From Bacteroidota bacterium (GTDB lineage: Bacteria > Bacteroidota > Bacteroidia > J057 > JADKCL01): a DNA stretch of 64,000 nucleotides. The DNA lies in contig JADKCL010000033.1 of assembly GCA_016718825.1 (NCBI GenBank), positions 46,562 through 110,561 on the forward strand, written 5' to 3'. Numbering within the stretch: the stretch's first letter is position 1; the number at the start of each line of letters is the position of its first letter. The translations under genes were made by a program, and so were the position numbers. Under the pieces are notes generated by a model. The model saw only the letters and a program-made list of their open reading frames with translations, did no database searches and was not told where the DNA came from. This document shows positions 8,746-17,769 of the stretch, in pieces.

Positions 8746-10056
8746 CTACATCTTCAACCCACTCTTCGGAAACTTGATCATTCCCGGTCTTACCAACAAC
8801 ATCAAATAGGCCCAATTCTGGGTTTCGTTGATGTCGCCACCACGAACGGCGGCAAACGATGCTGTCGGTAATAAGTGGGAATAGCCCGCTTGTACACTCA
8901 CGTAATCGGCAATGTTGTAGAGGAAGGTCACGTCCACCTCCGTGCCAATATACGCCGGCATTGCCTTGATTTCAGTGAGGTTGGACAGGTCGCGAATGTC
9001 AGCTCCGGCCATGAAAAAGTGACCTTCAGCCGCAGCAATGATCTTTTTCGTATTGAAGACGACTTTGAAATAAGGATCAGTCAGTCCTACGCTGTTGGCG
9101 AAGTTGCCGACATAAAACAAGTCCATATAGCCGTTGAAGCGGTGATTGGTCCCGTAAAATGGCATAAACGAATGGTTGGCCTTGTTCGCCGTATCCGTTT
9201 GGCTTGTGCCGCTCAGCATTTCAAATCCTGCGATCAATTTCAGCTTGTCGATCGGTTTGAACGAAACTTCCGCGGAGGCTTCATACGCCGAAATGTCCTT
9301 GTTCGCGACATCCTTGCCCATTTGGTAATAGAAAGTCGCATTCGCCCCCAATTTGTTTTTGGAATAGGCACCGCGCAATCCGGCCGTTTGGCTGAAACGT
9401 ACGCCCGAATCATCGATCACATTATTGGTATCCAAATGCGTCCATTGCAGGCCATTGTTCAAGAACAAGAAACTCAGGTTCAAGTCCTTGAGCTGCTTCG
9501 AGACATAGGCATATTGGAAGGTTTTGTAGTTGTTGGCGACCGTATAAATCGTCGAATTGCTCTGTTCGCGGTCTTGGTTGTAGGCGAATCCGGCATGCGC
9601 CTTCCAAGTGCTGTCTTCGTATTTGAAGATGGCGGCATCATGTCTTCGGGCAAACAAGGCCCAATCCAACGAACCGAAAATGCGGTCCTCATCGTAGGCA
9701 ATCTCCTGACGGCCAGCCTTCACGGTCATATTTTTGTTGAGCAGCAATTCGGCATTGGCTTCGTGGATGGAAAAAAGCCCCGAAACATCGGCAGAACCGT
9801 TGGCGGTTTGACCCCAAGTTCGCACGTCCTGTGCCGAGATATTGAGGCGGAATTTTTCATGAGTGTATTTCATTCCCATCCTTGCGCGTTGTCCGACAAA
9901 AAATGCCGGATTGGCGTTGGTTGCAGCGGGGGTTTGGAATCCGTGGCGGTATTCACCACGACCCATGTACTGCGCCGTCCAAGTAACCTGCCCAAAAGCC
10001 GTCGTTCCGAGGCAAAGCAGTAGCAGCGCTGTGACAATAAGCGAATGCGTTTTCAT
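8746..10056 (-). CDS. Alginate-export-family outer membrane porin
   Basis: A 436-residue outer-membrane beta-barrel protein. It begins with a clear signal peptide (MKTHSLIVTALLLLCLGTTA, cleavage at FGQ). Alternating aromatic strands follow throughout, including GRQEIAYDEDRIFGSLDW, which is typical of the alginate_exp / AlgE-like barrel family. Two NarK-type transporters lie directly upstream on the same strand and a terminator lies downstream. It is therefore most likely the outer-membrane channel for nitrate or nitrite in that operon; the ligand is inferred from context only. The gap to the upstream gene is 70 bp. Confidence 0.8.
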   Translation of the reverse strand: MKTHSLIVTALLLLCLGTTAFGQVTWTAQYMGRGEYRHGFQTPAATNANPAFFVGQRARMGMKYTHEKFRLNISAQDVRTWGQTANGSADVSGLFSIHEANAELLLNKNMTVKAGRQEIAYDEDRIFGSLDWALFARRHDAAIFKYEDSTWKAHAGFAYNQDREQSNSTIYTVANNYKTFQYAYVSKQLKDLNLSFLFLNNGLQWTHLDTNNVIDDSGVRFSQTAGLRGAYSKNKLGANATFYYQMGKDVANKDISAYEASAEVSFKPIDKLKLIAGFEMLSGTSQTDTANKANHSFMPFYGTNHRFNGYMDLFYVGNFANSVGLTDPYFKVVFNTKKIIAAAEGHFFMAGADIRDLSNLTEIKAMPAYIGTEVDVTFLYNIADYVSVQAGYSHLLPTASFAAVRGGDINETQNWAYLMLLVRPGMIKFPKSGLKM

Positions 10057-10126
10057 AACTTTTAGAAATTATTTTGAAAGCAAATTGAATTCGTCGAAAG
10101 CTAGATGAATCGACGATTTTGCCCTT

Positions 10127-11743
10127 TTAGCAAGGACGTTCAGCGCCTTTGCGCTGATAGTAGTACCAGTTAATGACCGTCGCCAAGATCGCAAAAGCAA
10201 TCAGGCCATAGAAAAACGGCGCGGCACTTTTTTCGCCGGGAACCGTTCCCGAAGCTTTGATGATATTGCCGATGGCGAGGTTGAATAGGAATGGACCGAA
10301 TGCTGCGACTGCGGCCGTCCATCCGATCACGCCCGCAGCTTGCCTTGGATTGTGTCCAAAAACAATCGGGTACTGCCGGAAAGTAGCGGCATTGCCAATC
10401 CCGGTGAAGAAAAACATGCCCAACATGACCCAAAGGAACATGTCAAACTGCCCAACATTCGTTGGTGCGACCAATCCCAAAGCTACCAACAACACGCAGC
10501 CAACAATCAAACCAATGCCCGACAACGTGGTGAGAATGGCGCCGCCCACTTTATCAGCGACAAATCCAAACAGAACCCGGCTTGCCGAACCGATCAGCGG
10601 ACCATAGAAGGCATAGACCAACGGTTCAGGTGCGCCTTCAAATCCGCCATACAGCGACTTGATCATCATCGGAAACACCGCTGCCAATCCCGCAAACGAA
10701 CCGAAAGTCATCACATAAGTGATCGTGCAAAACCAAGTATGCTTGTCTTTGAAGATGTCCAATTGCTCTTTGAAAGACGCCTTCATCGGTACACTGCGCA
10801 GCCAAATCCAAGCCACAATGCCCATGATCAGCAGCAATGGCGCATACCAAAAAGCAGCAGATTGGACATGAATTTCCTTGTTTTTGACGCCCTTTGCAGC
10901 TGGATTGATGCCTTTGATGACCTTTTCGGCGACTTTGGGATTGAGGCTTGTGATCGCCTTCGTTTTCATCTTCGCGGGCAAATGCGCAAAAATCGCGGCA
11001 TTGTCAGCAAATCCGGCCGTTTTGAGCGAATCCACCTTTTTGGCATCCGCAGCCTTGATCAATTTCTCCTGTATTGCAGGATCTTGAGCAGAAAAAATCG
11101 CGGAATGATGCGCCAGACTTGTCGAATCCGTTGCTTGAATGCTTGCGGTCACTTCCTTCGCATCAAAGCTTGTGAAAACCTCCGCCGAACCGTAAATGGC
11201 CAATCCTAGCATCACAGGCGTCATAAATTGCGCCAGGCTTACCCCGAAATTGCCGATACCGGCCTGAATCCCAAGCGCAGTACCTTGAAGGCGTTTCGGA
11301 AAGTGCACCGAGGTGCTCGGCATAAAGGAACTGAAATCCCCACCGCCAAAGCCTGCCGTGAATGCGAGCATCATAAAAACCCAGAAGGGCGTCGTGGTAT
11401 TCATCACTGCCAAGCCGATGCCGATCACCGGGAGCAACTTGGCAAAGGTGGACAGCGTAATCACATGGCGGGTGCCGAATTTCGGAAGGAGAAAGGTATG
11501 CAGAATGCGGAGCAATCCACCTGCAAGGCCAGGCATGGCTGCCAGCCAGAAGAGTTGATTCTCGGTGAATTTGAAGCCGATTCCCGGGAGTTTCACGACA
11601 ATCGCACTCATCATGAACCAGGAAGCGAAGGACAGGATCAGCGACAGGGTGGTGATCCAAAGGGTGCGCCAGGCAATTTTCTTGCCGGTCTTTTCCCAAA
11701 ATTCCTTGTCTTCCGGGAGCCATTTTTCTTGCCAAGTAGCCAT
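10127..11743 (-). CDS. narK: NarK-type nitrate/nitrite transporter with a large loop insertion
   Basis: An inner-membrane major facilitator protein of the nitrate/nitrite porter group, 538 residues with about 12 hydrophobic helices. The signature region FTAGFGGGDFSSFMPSTS (near 128-145) contains the glycine-rich nitrate motif, and a second glycine-rich motif GIGNAATFRQYP appears in the C-terminal half. Residues about 187-292 form a hydrophilic helical insert (many Ala, Lys, Ser) between two helices, lengthening the protein by about 100 residues over usual NarK. The insert probably faces the periplasm. The gene follows the NarK-UspA gene by 28 bp. Confidence 0.88.
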   Translation of the reverse strand: MATWQEKWLPEDKEFWEKTGKKIAWRTLWITTLSLILSFASWFMMSAIVVKLPGIGFKFTENQLFWLAAMPGLAGGLLRILHTFLLPKFGTRHVITLSTFAKLLPVIGIGLAVMNTTTPFWVFMMLAFTAGFGGGDFSSFMPSTSVHFPKRLQGTALGIQAGIGNFGVSLAQFMTPVMLGLAIYGSAEVFTSFDAKEVTASIQATDSTSLAHHSAIFSAQDPAIQEKLIKAADAKKVDSLKTAGFADNAAIFAHLPAKMKTKAITSLNPKVAEKVIKGINPAAKGVKNKEIHVQSAAFWYAPLLLIMGIVAWIWLRSVPMKASFKEQLDIFKDKHTWFCTITYVMTFGSFAGLAAVFPMMIKSLYGGFEGAPEPLVYAFYGPLIGSASRVLFGFVADKVGGAILTTLSGIGLIVGCVLLVALGLVAPTNVGQFDMFLWVMLGMFFFTGIGNAATFRQYPIVFGHNPRQAAGVIGWTAAVAAFGPFLFNLAIGNIIKASGTVPGEKSAAPFFYGLIAFAILATVINWYYYQRKGAERPC

Positions 11744-11771
11744 AATCGATATTTTTTTGAATGCCCTCCAC

Positions 11772-13499
11772 CTACCTCACAACACGCAAGATGGGACAAG
11801 GAGCTGATTTGAAAATCTTAAATGTACGTTCACCCATGAGCAACTGCCCGAGGGGGGATGTTTTGTGGCTTGCCAGCAAAATCAAATCTGCTTTGCGGTC
11901 ATTCGCCAGAAAGGCAATCGTCTCTGCCACATCACCTTCCGCCACAATGCTCTCCAAATCCTCGACACCCAAAGCACGCAATTTGGTGGTTTCTTCTTGC
12001 ATGCTGATTTCGGTTTCCTTCAGCCAATCCTCCCGAATGGCTTTCCACTGCGAGGAAGTGGTGTGGACAAGCGTATCGTGGAATCTGTCTTCGACATGCA
12101 CCAAAATGAGCTTTGCGCCAGAGATTTTTGCGAGATAGGCGGCCTCCTGATTGGCCTTGTCCGTGAGTTCGGATTGGCCAAATGGATACAAAATCGTGCG
12201 GTAGCCAGCCCGTTTGGACACTGCTGCATATCCGGGAGCTGCCACTTCCGCGAGTTTGGGCACCATCAAAGGGACGTCTGTGATGACAGGTTGCCCGGTC
12301 CTTGCCTTGCCGCCTTTGTCAATCCATTTTTGCGTCCATTTTTTCTGGGAAATGCTCAGCACCACGAATACAATCAAAGCAAGTACGCCGAATGCCAAAA
12401 ATCCCCACGTAAAGCTGCCGGTGTGTTGCTTGGATATGCCCATAGCGTTGGGAATAAAGCTGCCTCCCAAAGCGCCGACTTCGCCGATCATGCTGCTTGC
12501 AACCACTGTTGTCAATGGCCACCGAAGCGGTACCATCTGAAACAAAGCCCCGTTTCCTGCGCCTAAGGCTGCAAAACAGAACATAAAGACGATGGTTGTG
12601 AGCCAAAGTAACGGCGCAAAGCCCAAGGCAATCATGCTCACCATGACCAAGGCAAAAACCAACGTAAGCATGTTGATGCCGCCCCAGCGATCCGAAATAT
12701 AGCCACCCAAGATGCGGATGCCCGAACCCATAATTGCCGCCAACATCGTCAATTGGCCGGCTTCGATCTTGCTCACTCCAAATTCGTCGTGGAAGTACGT
12801 CGGCAAAAAGCTGCTCAATCCAATAAATCCGCCAAAGGTCACGATATAGATCAGGTTAAAAACCCATCCGTCCTTTTCAAAGAGGCAAGAGATATGCTCT
12901 CTAAAGGTCTGTTTTTCACGATCCGGTGGTTCCTTTGCGAAGATGACCATCACCACAAACGGCAACAACATCGCAAGGGCAGCGAATCCATACACCGTGC
13001 TCCAGCCATAATTGGTAGCGAGCGGCGGTGCAAACAAAACTGCCAAAACGGTTCCAGAGTTCCCTGCCCCCGCGATTCCCATCGCCAAGCCTTTGTTTTT
13101 GGCCGGAAACCAACCCGAACCCAATGAAAGCGCGACCCCGAAGCTTGCACCCGCGATCCCGAGCAGTACGCCCATGGCGATCACATCCGTAAATGTGTCC
13201 ACCATCAAATAGCCATACAACATCGCCAACATGATCAGCCCCATTTCGGTAAGTGCCGCATTTTTTCGGCCAATGTATTGGGACAAAACCCCCAATGGAA
13301 ACCGCATGATCGCGCCCGCCATGATCGGAACGGAGATCATAAAGCCCTTCTGTTGAGGCGTGAGTCCGAATGATTCGCTAATGAAAGGTGCCATGGCACC
13401 GTTCAGCACCCAGATCGCAAAGCAAAAGTCAAAATACAGAAACGATGCGAAAAGCGTTCCTGGGTGACCTGACTTGAGAAATGTCCTAAAACTTGACAT
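11772..13499 (-). CDS. NarK-like nitrate transporter fused to a UspA domain
   Basis: 575 residues. Positions 1 to about 405 are a 12-helix major facilitator of the NarK/NasA nitrate group (GASFGVALSLGSGWFPAKNK and GAGNGALFQMVPLRW are the paired glycine-rich nitrate motifs). Positions about 430-575 are a cytoplasmic universal stress protein domain ending LILLASHKTSPLGQLLMGER, an ATP-binding-type UspA C-terminus. It is the first gene of a minus-strand operon with narK and the porin. An FNR-like palindrome and a -7-like element lie just upstream, so anaerobic induction is likely. Confidence 0.88.
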   Translation of the reverse strand: MSSFRTFLKSGHPGTLFASFLYFDFCFAIWVLNGAMAPFISESFGLTPQQKGFMISVPIMAGAIMRFPLGVLSQYIGRKNAALTEMGLIMLAMLYGYLMVDTFTDVIAMGVLLGIAGASFGVALSLGSGWFPAKNKGLAMGIAGAGNSGTVLAVLFAPPLATNYGWSTVYGFAALAMLLPFVVMVIFAKEPPDREKQTFREHISCLFEKDGWVFNLIYIVTFGGFIGLSSFLPTYFHDEFGVSKIEAGQLTMLAAIMGSGIRILGGYISDRWGGINMLTLVFALVMVSMIALGFAPLLWLTTIVFMFCFAALGAGNGALFQMVPLRWPLTTVVASSMIGEVGALGGSFIPNAMGISKQHTGSFTWGFLAFGVLALIVFVVLSISQKKWTQKWIDKGGKARTGQPVITDVPLMVPKLAEVAAPGYAAVSKRAGYRTILYPFGQSELTDKANQEAAYLAKISGAKLILVHVEDRFHDTLVHTTSSQWKAIREDWLKETEISMQEETTKLRALGVEDLESIVAEGDVAETIAFLANDRKADLILLASHKTSPLGQLLMGERTFKIFKSAPCPILRVVR

Positions 13500-13525
13500 A
13501 CATCAATTGGTTATTGATTCGACGG

Positions 13526-13569
13526 CCAAATTAGAGGGTGTTACGAGTGTGAAATATGACATGAATCAC
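13526..13569 (-). promoter_or_regulatory. FNR/CRP-type box and -7 element of the narK operon
   Basis: The palindrome ATGAC-ATGA-ATCAC occupies 13556-13569. On the minus strand TAATTTGG at 13526-13533 matches the Bacteroidota -7 element TAnnTTTG at all but one fixed base. The distance from palindrome centre to the first T is 29.5 bp, identical to the ric and mbnP promoters here, which fits class II activation. Confidence 0.6.
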
Positions 13570-13834
13570 TAAATGTAACAACCTTTGTCACGCAAATCCT
13601 AGATGAATGGAAGATTTCGCAGATTTCATACACTCAGTCATCCATCGTGCTCAAACTGACTTCCCTCGACTTTTAGGATAATGTAGTGGTTGAATCGTTC
13701 AGCGGTTCATTGGCAGCAATTCATCTCGAAAAATATCCTCGTTCACCCAACTTTTTTGACATCGACCACGCGCCACTTTTTTCGAATGTTCAAATCAGAT
13801 GCTCGCAAAATCTCCCGACACGCACCATGACCTG

Positions 13835-13850
13835 TGTGACAAAAGTCACA
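13835..13850. promoter_or_regulatory. CRP/FNR-like palindrome upstream of the efflux operon
   Basis: TGTGAC-AAAA-GTCACA is a perfect 6-bp inverted repeat of CRP-family type. It lies about 50 bp upstream of the TetR-type operator and could place an activator near -60 of that promoter. The remaining bases of 13570-13900 show no gene. Confidence 0.45.
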
Positions 13851-13889
13851 AACCTATCTGATGCTTGGGCTTGCTTTGTTTCCAGAAGT

Positions 13890-13920
13890 GTCTTTGTTTT
13901 GTAAGTGATTATTCACTTAC
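13890..13920 (+). promoter_or_regulatory. TetR-type operator over a putative promoter
   Basis: GTAAGTGA-TTAT-TCACTTAC at 13901-13920 is a perfect 8-bp inverted repeat ending 16 bp before the first gene of the operon that encodes a TetR regulator. A -7-like TGTCTTTG lies at 13890-13897, so the operator would cover the transcription start. This is the expected geometry for autorepression. Confidence 0.65.
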
Positions 13921-13936
13921 TCTTATTTGAACACTG

Positions 13937-14347
13937 ATGAACGGTAAAAACAACATTGCAATCGGGTTCTTGACCATGGGATTTTTCATGGCGTATGGCT
14001 TTTTACTGATTTATCTTCGCGATTTTGCGCCAGGAAAAGAGGAGTGGGTGAACAGTTATTCGATCGGCAAGCATTTTGAAACACGGCTTGCACACGTCCA
14101 CGGCAACCTTTTTGCCTTTTTGAATATCCTGATGGGTTACTTGCTGCTACATTTCAAGGACAAGTTACACAACATAAAGGTGATCTCTTGGCTCGCCTTG
14201 TCTGGTTTGTTGATGCCATTGGGAATCTTGTCGGAGGTCTATTTTGGATTGCCCCCGATTTTGGTGTTGGTCGGCGCGATCACGATGACAGCCTCCGTGA
14301 TTTGGCTTGGAATCTCCTTTTGGAGAATGAAGGTGCAGACGGCGTAA
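13937..14347 (+). CDS. Four-helix membrane protein with HVHG motif
   Basis: Unrecognised inner-membrane protein of 136 residues with four hydrophobic segments. An LAHVHGNLFAFLNI stretch opens the second segment; its paired histidines could bind metal or haem, but nothing else supports that. It is the first gene after the TetR-type operator and is co-oriented with tetR and the efflux genes, so it probably belongs to the same induced set. Confidence 0.7.
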   Translation: MNGKNNIAIGFLTMGFFMAYGFLLIYLRDFAPGKEEWVNSYSIGKHFETRLAHVHGNLFAFLNILMGYLLLHFKDKLHNIKVISWLALSGLLMPLGILSEVYFGLPPILVLVGAITMTASVIWLGISFWRMKVQTA

Positions 14348-14402
14348 CCGGAGGGTTGACCATAAGGAAGGAAGCGGAGGAAGTTAAAAAACAACGAAAA
14401 TC

Positions 14403-14987
14403 ATGAACGAAAGGCAATTTGAAATTATCACTGCTGCGGGCCGATTGTTGACAAGGTCGGGGGTTGCTGGCTTGACAATCAAAAATCTGGCTTCCGAAAT
14501 GAAGTTTACGGAAAGTGCCATCTACCGCCATTTTAAAAGCAAGGAGGCCATTATCATCGCAATGCTCGATTACCTTGCACAGACGATGGATGACCGGCTT
14601 AGAAGTGTCCTTGAAGGTGTGGAAGGTGCAGAAGCCAAGTTGACGGCTTTGTTTCATGACCAATTTCAGTTTTTCAAGGATGCTCCCCATTTTCTCGTCG
14701 CTGTATTTTCAGATGGCCTTTTGGAGCAAAGCCATGCCATCAATGAATCCATTTTGAATATCATGCAGATGAAAACCAAGCACCTTTTGCCCCTCATCGT
14801 CACCGGTCAGAAGGAGGGAGTCTTCACCACTACCGTGGAAGCCGATCACATTAGGCATATAGTCATGGGGGCGTTCCGGCTCCACATGTTCAAATGGCGT
14901 ACATCCCAATTTCAATTTGATATCGTCACGACGGGTGATGCCTTGGTAGAATCCATCCTCGTATTGATACATGCCAATAGAAAATGA
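14403..14987 (+). CDS. TetR-family transcriptional regulator
   Basis: 194 residues. The N-terminal helix-turn-helix (residues about 5-50) has the TetR pattern GLTIKNLASEM-KFTESAIYRHFKSKEAII. The C-terminal ligand domain is mostly helical with no recognisable effector pocket. It probably represses its own operon through the palindrome at 13901-13920. The stop overlaps the ATG of the following membrane protein (ATGA). The RND genes further downstream suggest an efflux-related inducer. Confidence 0.9.
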   Translation: MNERQFEIITAAGRLLTRSGVAGLTIKNLASEMKFTESAIYRHFKSKEAIIIAMLDYLAQTMDDRLRSVLEGVEGAEAKLTALFHDQFQFFKDAPHFLVAVFSDGLLEQSHAINESILNIMQMKTKHLLPLIVTGQKEGVFTTTVEADHIRHIVMGAFRLHMFKWRTSQFQFDIVTTGDALVESILVLIHANRK

Positions 14988-15379
14988 AAAATGTCCTCAA
15001 ATACATCCTTGTGGCTGTGCTTTCAGTATTTGGACTGCTGACGTTGTTTCTCAGTACCTCAGTAATCTTTGACCTGTTTGGGATCAGAGCCAAGGAAGGA
15101 AACTATGTTTTGTTTGTCGTAGCTGCAAATTTTCTCGCGAGCCTAGGCTACTTGATCGCGGCAGTGGGGATCATCAAATCCCGGCAATGGGCGACGAAAT
15201 TGCTTGCATATGCCACGGCCATCCTTTTGGTAGCTTTCCTAGCATTGATGTTTCATGTGAATGCCGGTGGTCTGTATGAGACCAAAACGATCGGCGCGAT
15301 GATATTCAGGACTTCCTTGACCTTGCTTTTTACTTTGAGTTCCTATTTCCTTATTTCTCGTACACGTAAAGTTGAATGA
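14984..15379 (+). CDS. Four-helix membrane protein of unknown function
   Basis: 131 residues with four hydrophobic helices (about 7-29, 42-62, 70-90, 103-123) and a basic C-terminus. The family is not recognised with confidence. ATGA overlaps at both ends couple it to tetR and to the following lipoprotein, placing it inside the TetR operon. Confidence 0.75.
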   Translation: MKNVLKYILVAVLSVFGLLTLFLSTSVIFDLFGIRAKEGNYVLFVVAANFLASLGYLIAAVGIIKSRQWATKLLAYATAILLVAFLALMFHVNAGGLYETKTIGAMIFRTSLTLLFTLSSYFLISRTRKVE

Positions 15380-15870
15380 AAAATATGAAAAATTCACTTG
15401 TGTTATTAATGCTGATGAGCGTGCTGATTTACAGTTGTGAAAAGCAACCCAGTGAAAACGCTAAAACGGAGGCAGGAGCCACCCAGACAGAAACCGATGC
15501 AACGCATGAGGATGGCCAACATGCACACACGGAATCAACCAACAAATTGTCCTTGGACAATGGGGTAAAATGGAAGGTCAATCCTGAAATGATGGTCCAT
15601 GTGCAGCAGATGAAAACCGACATTGCCAAATTTGCTACGGAAACAGCGGGCGATTACAAATTGCTCGCGGACAAGCTTACGAAAGGCAACGACCAATTAA
15701 TTGCAAGCTGCACAATGCAGGGCGCGGCACACGAAGAATTGCACAAATGGCTATTGCCCTTCATCGATTTGGTAGGACAATTCTCGAATGCGACCGATCA
15801 GGAAACCGCCAACTATACGTTCCAGTTGGTCCAAAATTCGATTAAAGAATTTGATGAGTATTTTGAATGA
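15376..15870 (+). CDS. Lipoprotein of the efflux operon
   Basis: 164 residues. The N-terminus has a lipoprotein signal (hydrophobic VLLMLMSVLIYSC lipobox, Cys near 22) followed by a Ser/Thr/Glu/His-rich linker with HEDGQHAHTE. The rest is helical with Met- and His-containing segments (PEMMVHVQQM, CTMQGAAHEELHKW). That is suggestive of metal or redox contact, but the family is not recognised. It is translationally coupled to the preceding membrane protein. Confidence 0.75.
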   Translation: MKNMKNSLVLLMLMSVLIYSCEKQPSENAKTEAGATQTETDATHEDGQHAHTESTNKLSLDNGVKWKVNPEMMVHVQQMKTDIAKFATETAGDYKLLADKLTKGNDQLIASCTMQGAAHEELHKWLLPFIDLVGQFSNATDQETANYTFQLVQNSIKEFDEYFE

Positions 15871-15945
15871 GACCAGTTGGGCACAAACAATTGATTGTTA
15901 AGGTTATAGGCTAAGGTCCTTGGGTGCAGTCCAAAACGTAGGAAC

Positions 15946-15959
15946 ATGATCACAATCAT
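15946..15959. promoter_or_regulatory. FNR/CRP-type palindrome
   Basis: ATGAT-CACA-ATCAT has perfect half-sites, in a 264-bp gap between the lipoprotein and cupin genes. No -7 element is seen at the spacing used by the other boxes. Control of the cupin gene 176 bp downstream is therefore uncertain. Confidence 0.45.
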
Positions 15960-16134
15960 CGAATACAGTGACTTGGGTACCACAATGAGACATTCAAAAT
16001 GTCGTAGTTTGGGTAGAATAGGATGGCAAGATGAAAATGCTTCTGCTGTCTCTAAATGTATCAATTTCGATACTTGTTTGCACCGAAAATGCCCATAACC
16101 ATCCTTGGGGCAAAAGAATTCAAAATTGAAAACA

Positions 16135-16422
16135 ATGAACGTCCAAGAACTCCATTCACCAGATAAGGAAGTCAGTACCAAAATGTTGTTTGCCGCGACT
16201 TCCGGCAAGGTCATCGCCATGCAAATATTGGCAGAGGGCCATTTGAAATCACATCAAACGCCTGCGCTTGCCCTACTTGTGTTGATCACAGGCAAGGTCG
16301 TCTTTGAAAATGAAAACGGGATGCATGTAACACTGCTACCGGGAGATTATGTAGAGATCGAAGCCAATGTAAAGCATTGGGTCAAGGGACTCGAACGCAG
16401 TCAGCTCCTCCTTATTCAATAA
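16135..16422 (+). CDS. Small cupin protein
   Basis: A single-domain cupin of 95 residues. The beta-barrel pattern is visible as GHLKSHQTPALALLVLITGKV and LLPGDYVEIEANVKHWV, with His residues at the usual metal positions partly kept. It may act as a small sensor or isomerase, but the substrate is unknown. The ATG at 16135 follows an A-rich leader typical of Bacteroidota. It sits just before the efflux genes and may belong to the same transcript. Confidence 0.75.
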   Translation: MNVQELHSPDKEVSTKMLFAATSGKVIAMQILAEGHLKSHQTPALALLVLITGKVVFENENGMHVTLLPGDYVEIEANVKHWVKGLERSQLLLIQ

Positions 16423-16435
16423 AAAAATTTATGCC

Positions 16436-17767
16436 ATGAAGTTAGTAAGTATTCACAAACATGTACTGGCGCTTCTGTTGAGCTTGCTTGCCTTCCAAGT
16501 GGCAAGTGCGCAGATGTGGTCAATGGAGCAGTGCATCGACACAGCACTTGTGGCCAACAAAAATCTTCAAATGGGGAGGAACAATTTGGAAATGGTCACT
16601 GCGAAGCAGCGAGAAGCCAAGGCCAATCTCATTCCCAAATTGACCGCCAACGCAGACTACAAATACTTCACCAATATCCCTTACCAACTATTGCCATTGT
16701 CAATATTTGGTGGGCCAGAAGGCCAATTTAAGGAGGCTCAATTTGGTGTGCCGCACAACGCCAATGCAAACTTGCAATTGACTCTCCCGATCTACAATCC
16801 GCAATTGTACGGTGCAATCGAGACAAGCAAGGTCGCTGCGGATTTCACGACCCTGCAATACCGGAAGTCAGAGGAGCAGATCGTTTTCGAAGTATCCAAT
16901 CTGTACTATAATGCCGTGATTTTGCACCATCAAATGGTCTTTGCAGACAGCAACTTGGTCAATGTACAAAAACTCGCAAAGAACCTGCAACTGCTTCAAG
17001 ATCAGCTGATGGCCAAAGGTACAGACGTGAGCAAACTTCAATTGCAAGCCGCCCAATTGGCAACGCAAAGGGCCTTGCTTGAGAGCAAATACCTACAAAT
17101 ACTCAATGCCCTTAAGTTTGTAATGGGGCTACCGCCCGACCACACAATTGAAATTGACCACCGCATCGTTTACACCAACAATGCGGAATACAATAAAAGT
17201 TCAACCATCGATATTCAGTTGGCTGAGATGCAGTATCGGATGCTTACCAGAGACCTGGTGACGTTGCGCAACTCCAAGCTACCGTCTCTGTCCTTTTTTG
17301 GGACCCTTGGAACAACGGGATATGGATATGACAAGCAGCCAAATGCCTTTTTCAAACTTTATCCGATTGGTTTTGTAGGGATCCAGGCGTCCTATCCTCT
17401 GTTCAATGGAACTGTGACACAGCGCAAAATCGATCAAAAAAGAATCGAGCTGGAAAATGCGGATCTACAAGTCGCCTACTTGATGGATCAAAATGCGATG
17501 CAGATCGCCAATGCAAAAGCGCAAAGACAGGCCACACAACGATCCATCGAGACTTTTGCCTTACAAATCCAATTGAGCCAAACCATTTATGCGCAAACGG
17601 TCCTGCAACAAAAGCAAGGGTTGGCAACGCTGACAGAAATCTTGTTGGCTGACAATGCCTTGCGGGAATCACAGCAAGGTTACCTGGCCGCTGTGGTTGA
17701 ATACCTCAAGGCAGACTTGGAATTGAAAAAATTGACAGGGAACATCTCCACTCAAAAAGCGAATTGA
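16436..17767 (+). CDS. TolC-family outer membrane efflux protein
   Basis: Outer-membrane/periplasmic channel of a tripartite pump, 443 residues. A signal peptide (cleavage after VASAQ) is followed by two internally similar halves of long amphipathic helices and short strands, starting MWSMEQCIDTAL, the classic TolC opening. The gene directly precedes the membrane fusion protein and RND genes. Confidence 0.92.
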   Translation: MKLVSIHKHVLALLLSLLAFQVASAQMWSMEQCIDTALVANKNLQMGRNNLEMVTAKQREAKANLIPKLTANADYKYFTNIPYQLLPLSIFGGPEGQFKEAQFGVPHNANANLQLTLPIYNPQLYGAIETSKVAADFTTLQYRKSEEQIVFEVSNLYYNAVILHHQMVFADSNLVNVQKLAKNLQLLQDQLMAKGTDVSKLQLQAAQLATQRALLESKYLQILNALKFVMGLPPDHTIEIDHRIVYTNNAEYNKSSTIDIQLAEMQYRMLTRDLVTLRNSKLPSLSFFGTLGTTGYGYDKQPNAFFKLYPIGFVGIQASYPLFNGTVTQRKIDQKRIELENADLQVAYLMDQNAMQIANAKAQRQATQRSIETFALQIQLSQTIYAQTVLQQKQGLATLTEILLADNALRESQQGYLAAVVEYLKADLELKKLTGNISTQKAN

Positions 17768-17769
17768 AA

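Noticed and set aside
10636..10649. TGATCATCATCG as a further FNR-type box
   Set aside because: It lies inside the narK coding sequence, has an imperfect second half-site and no promoter-like context.
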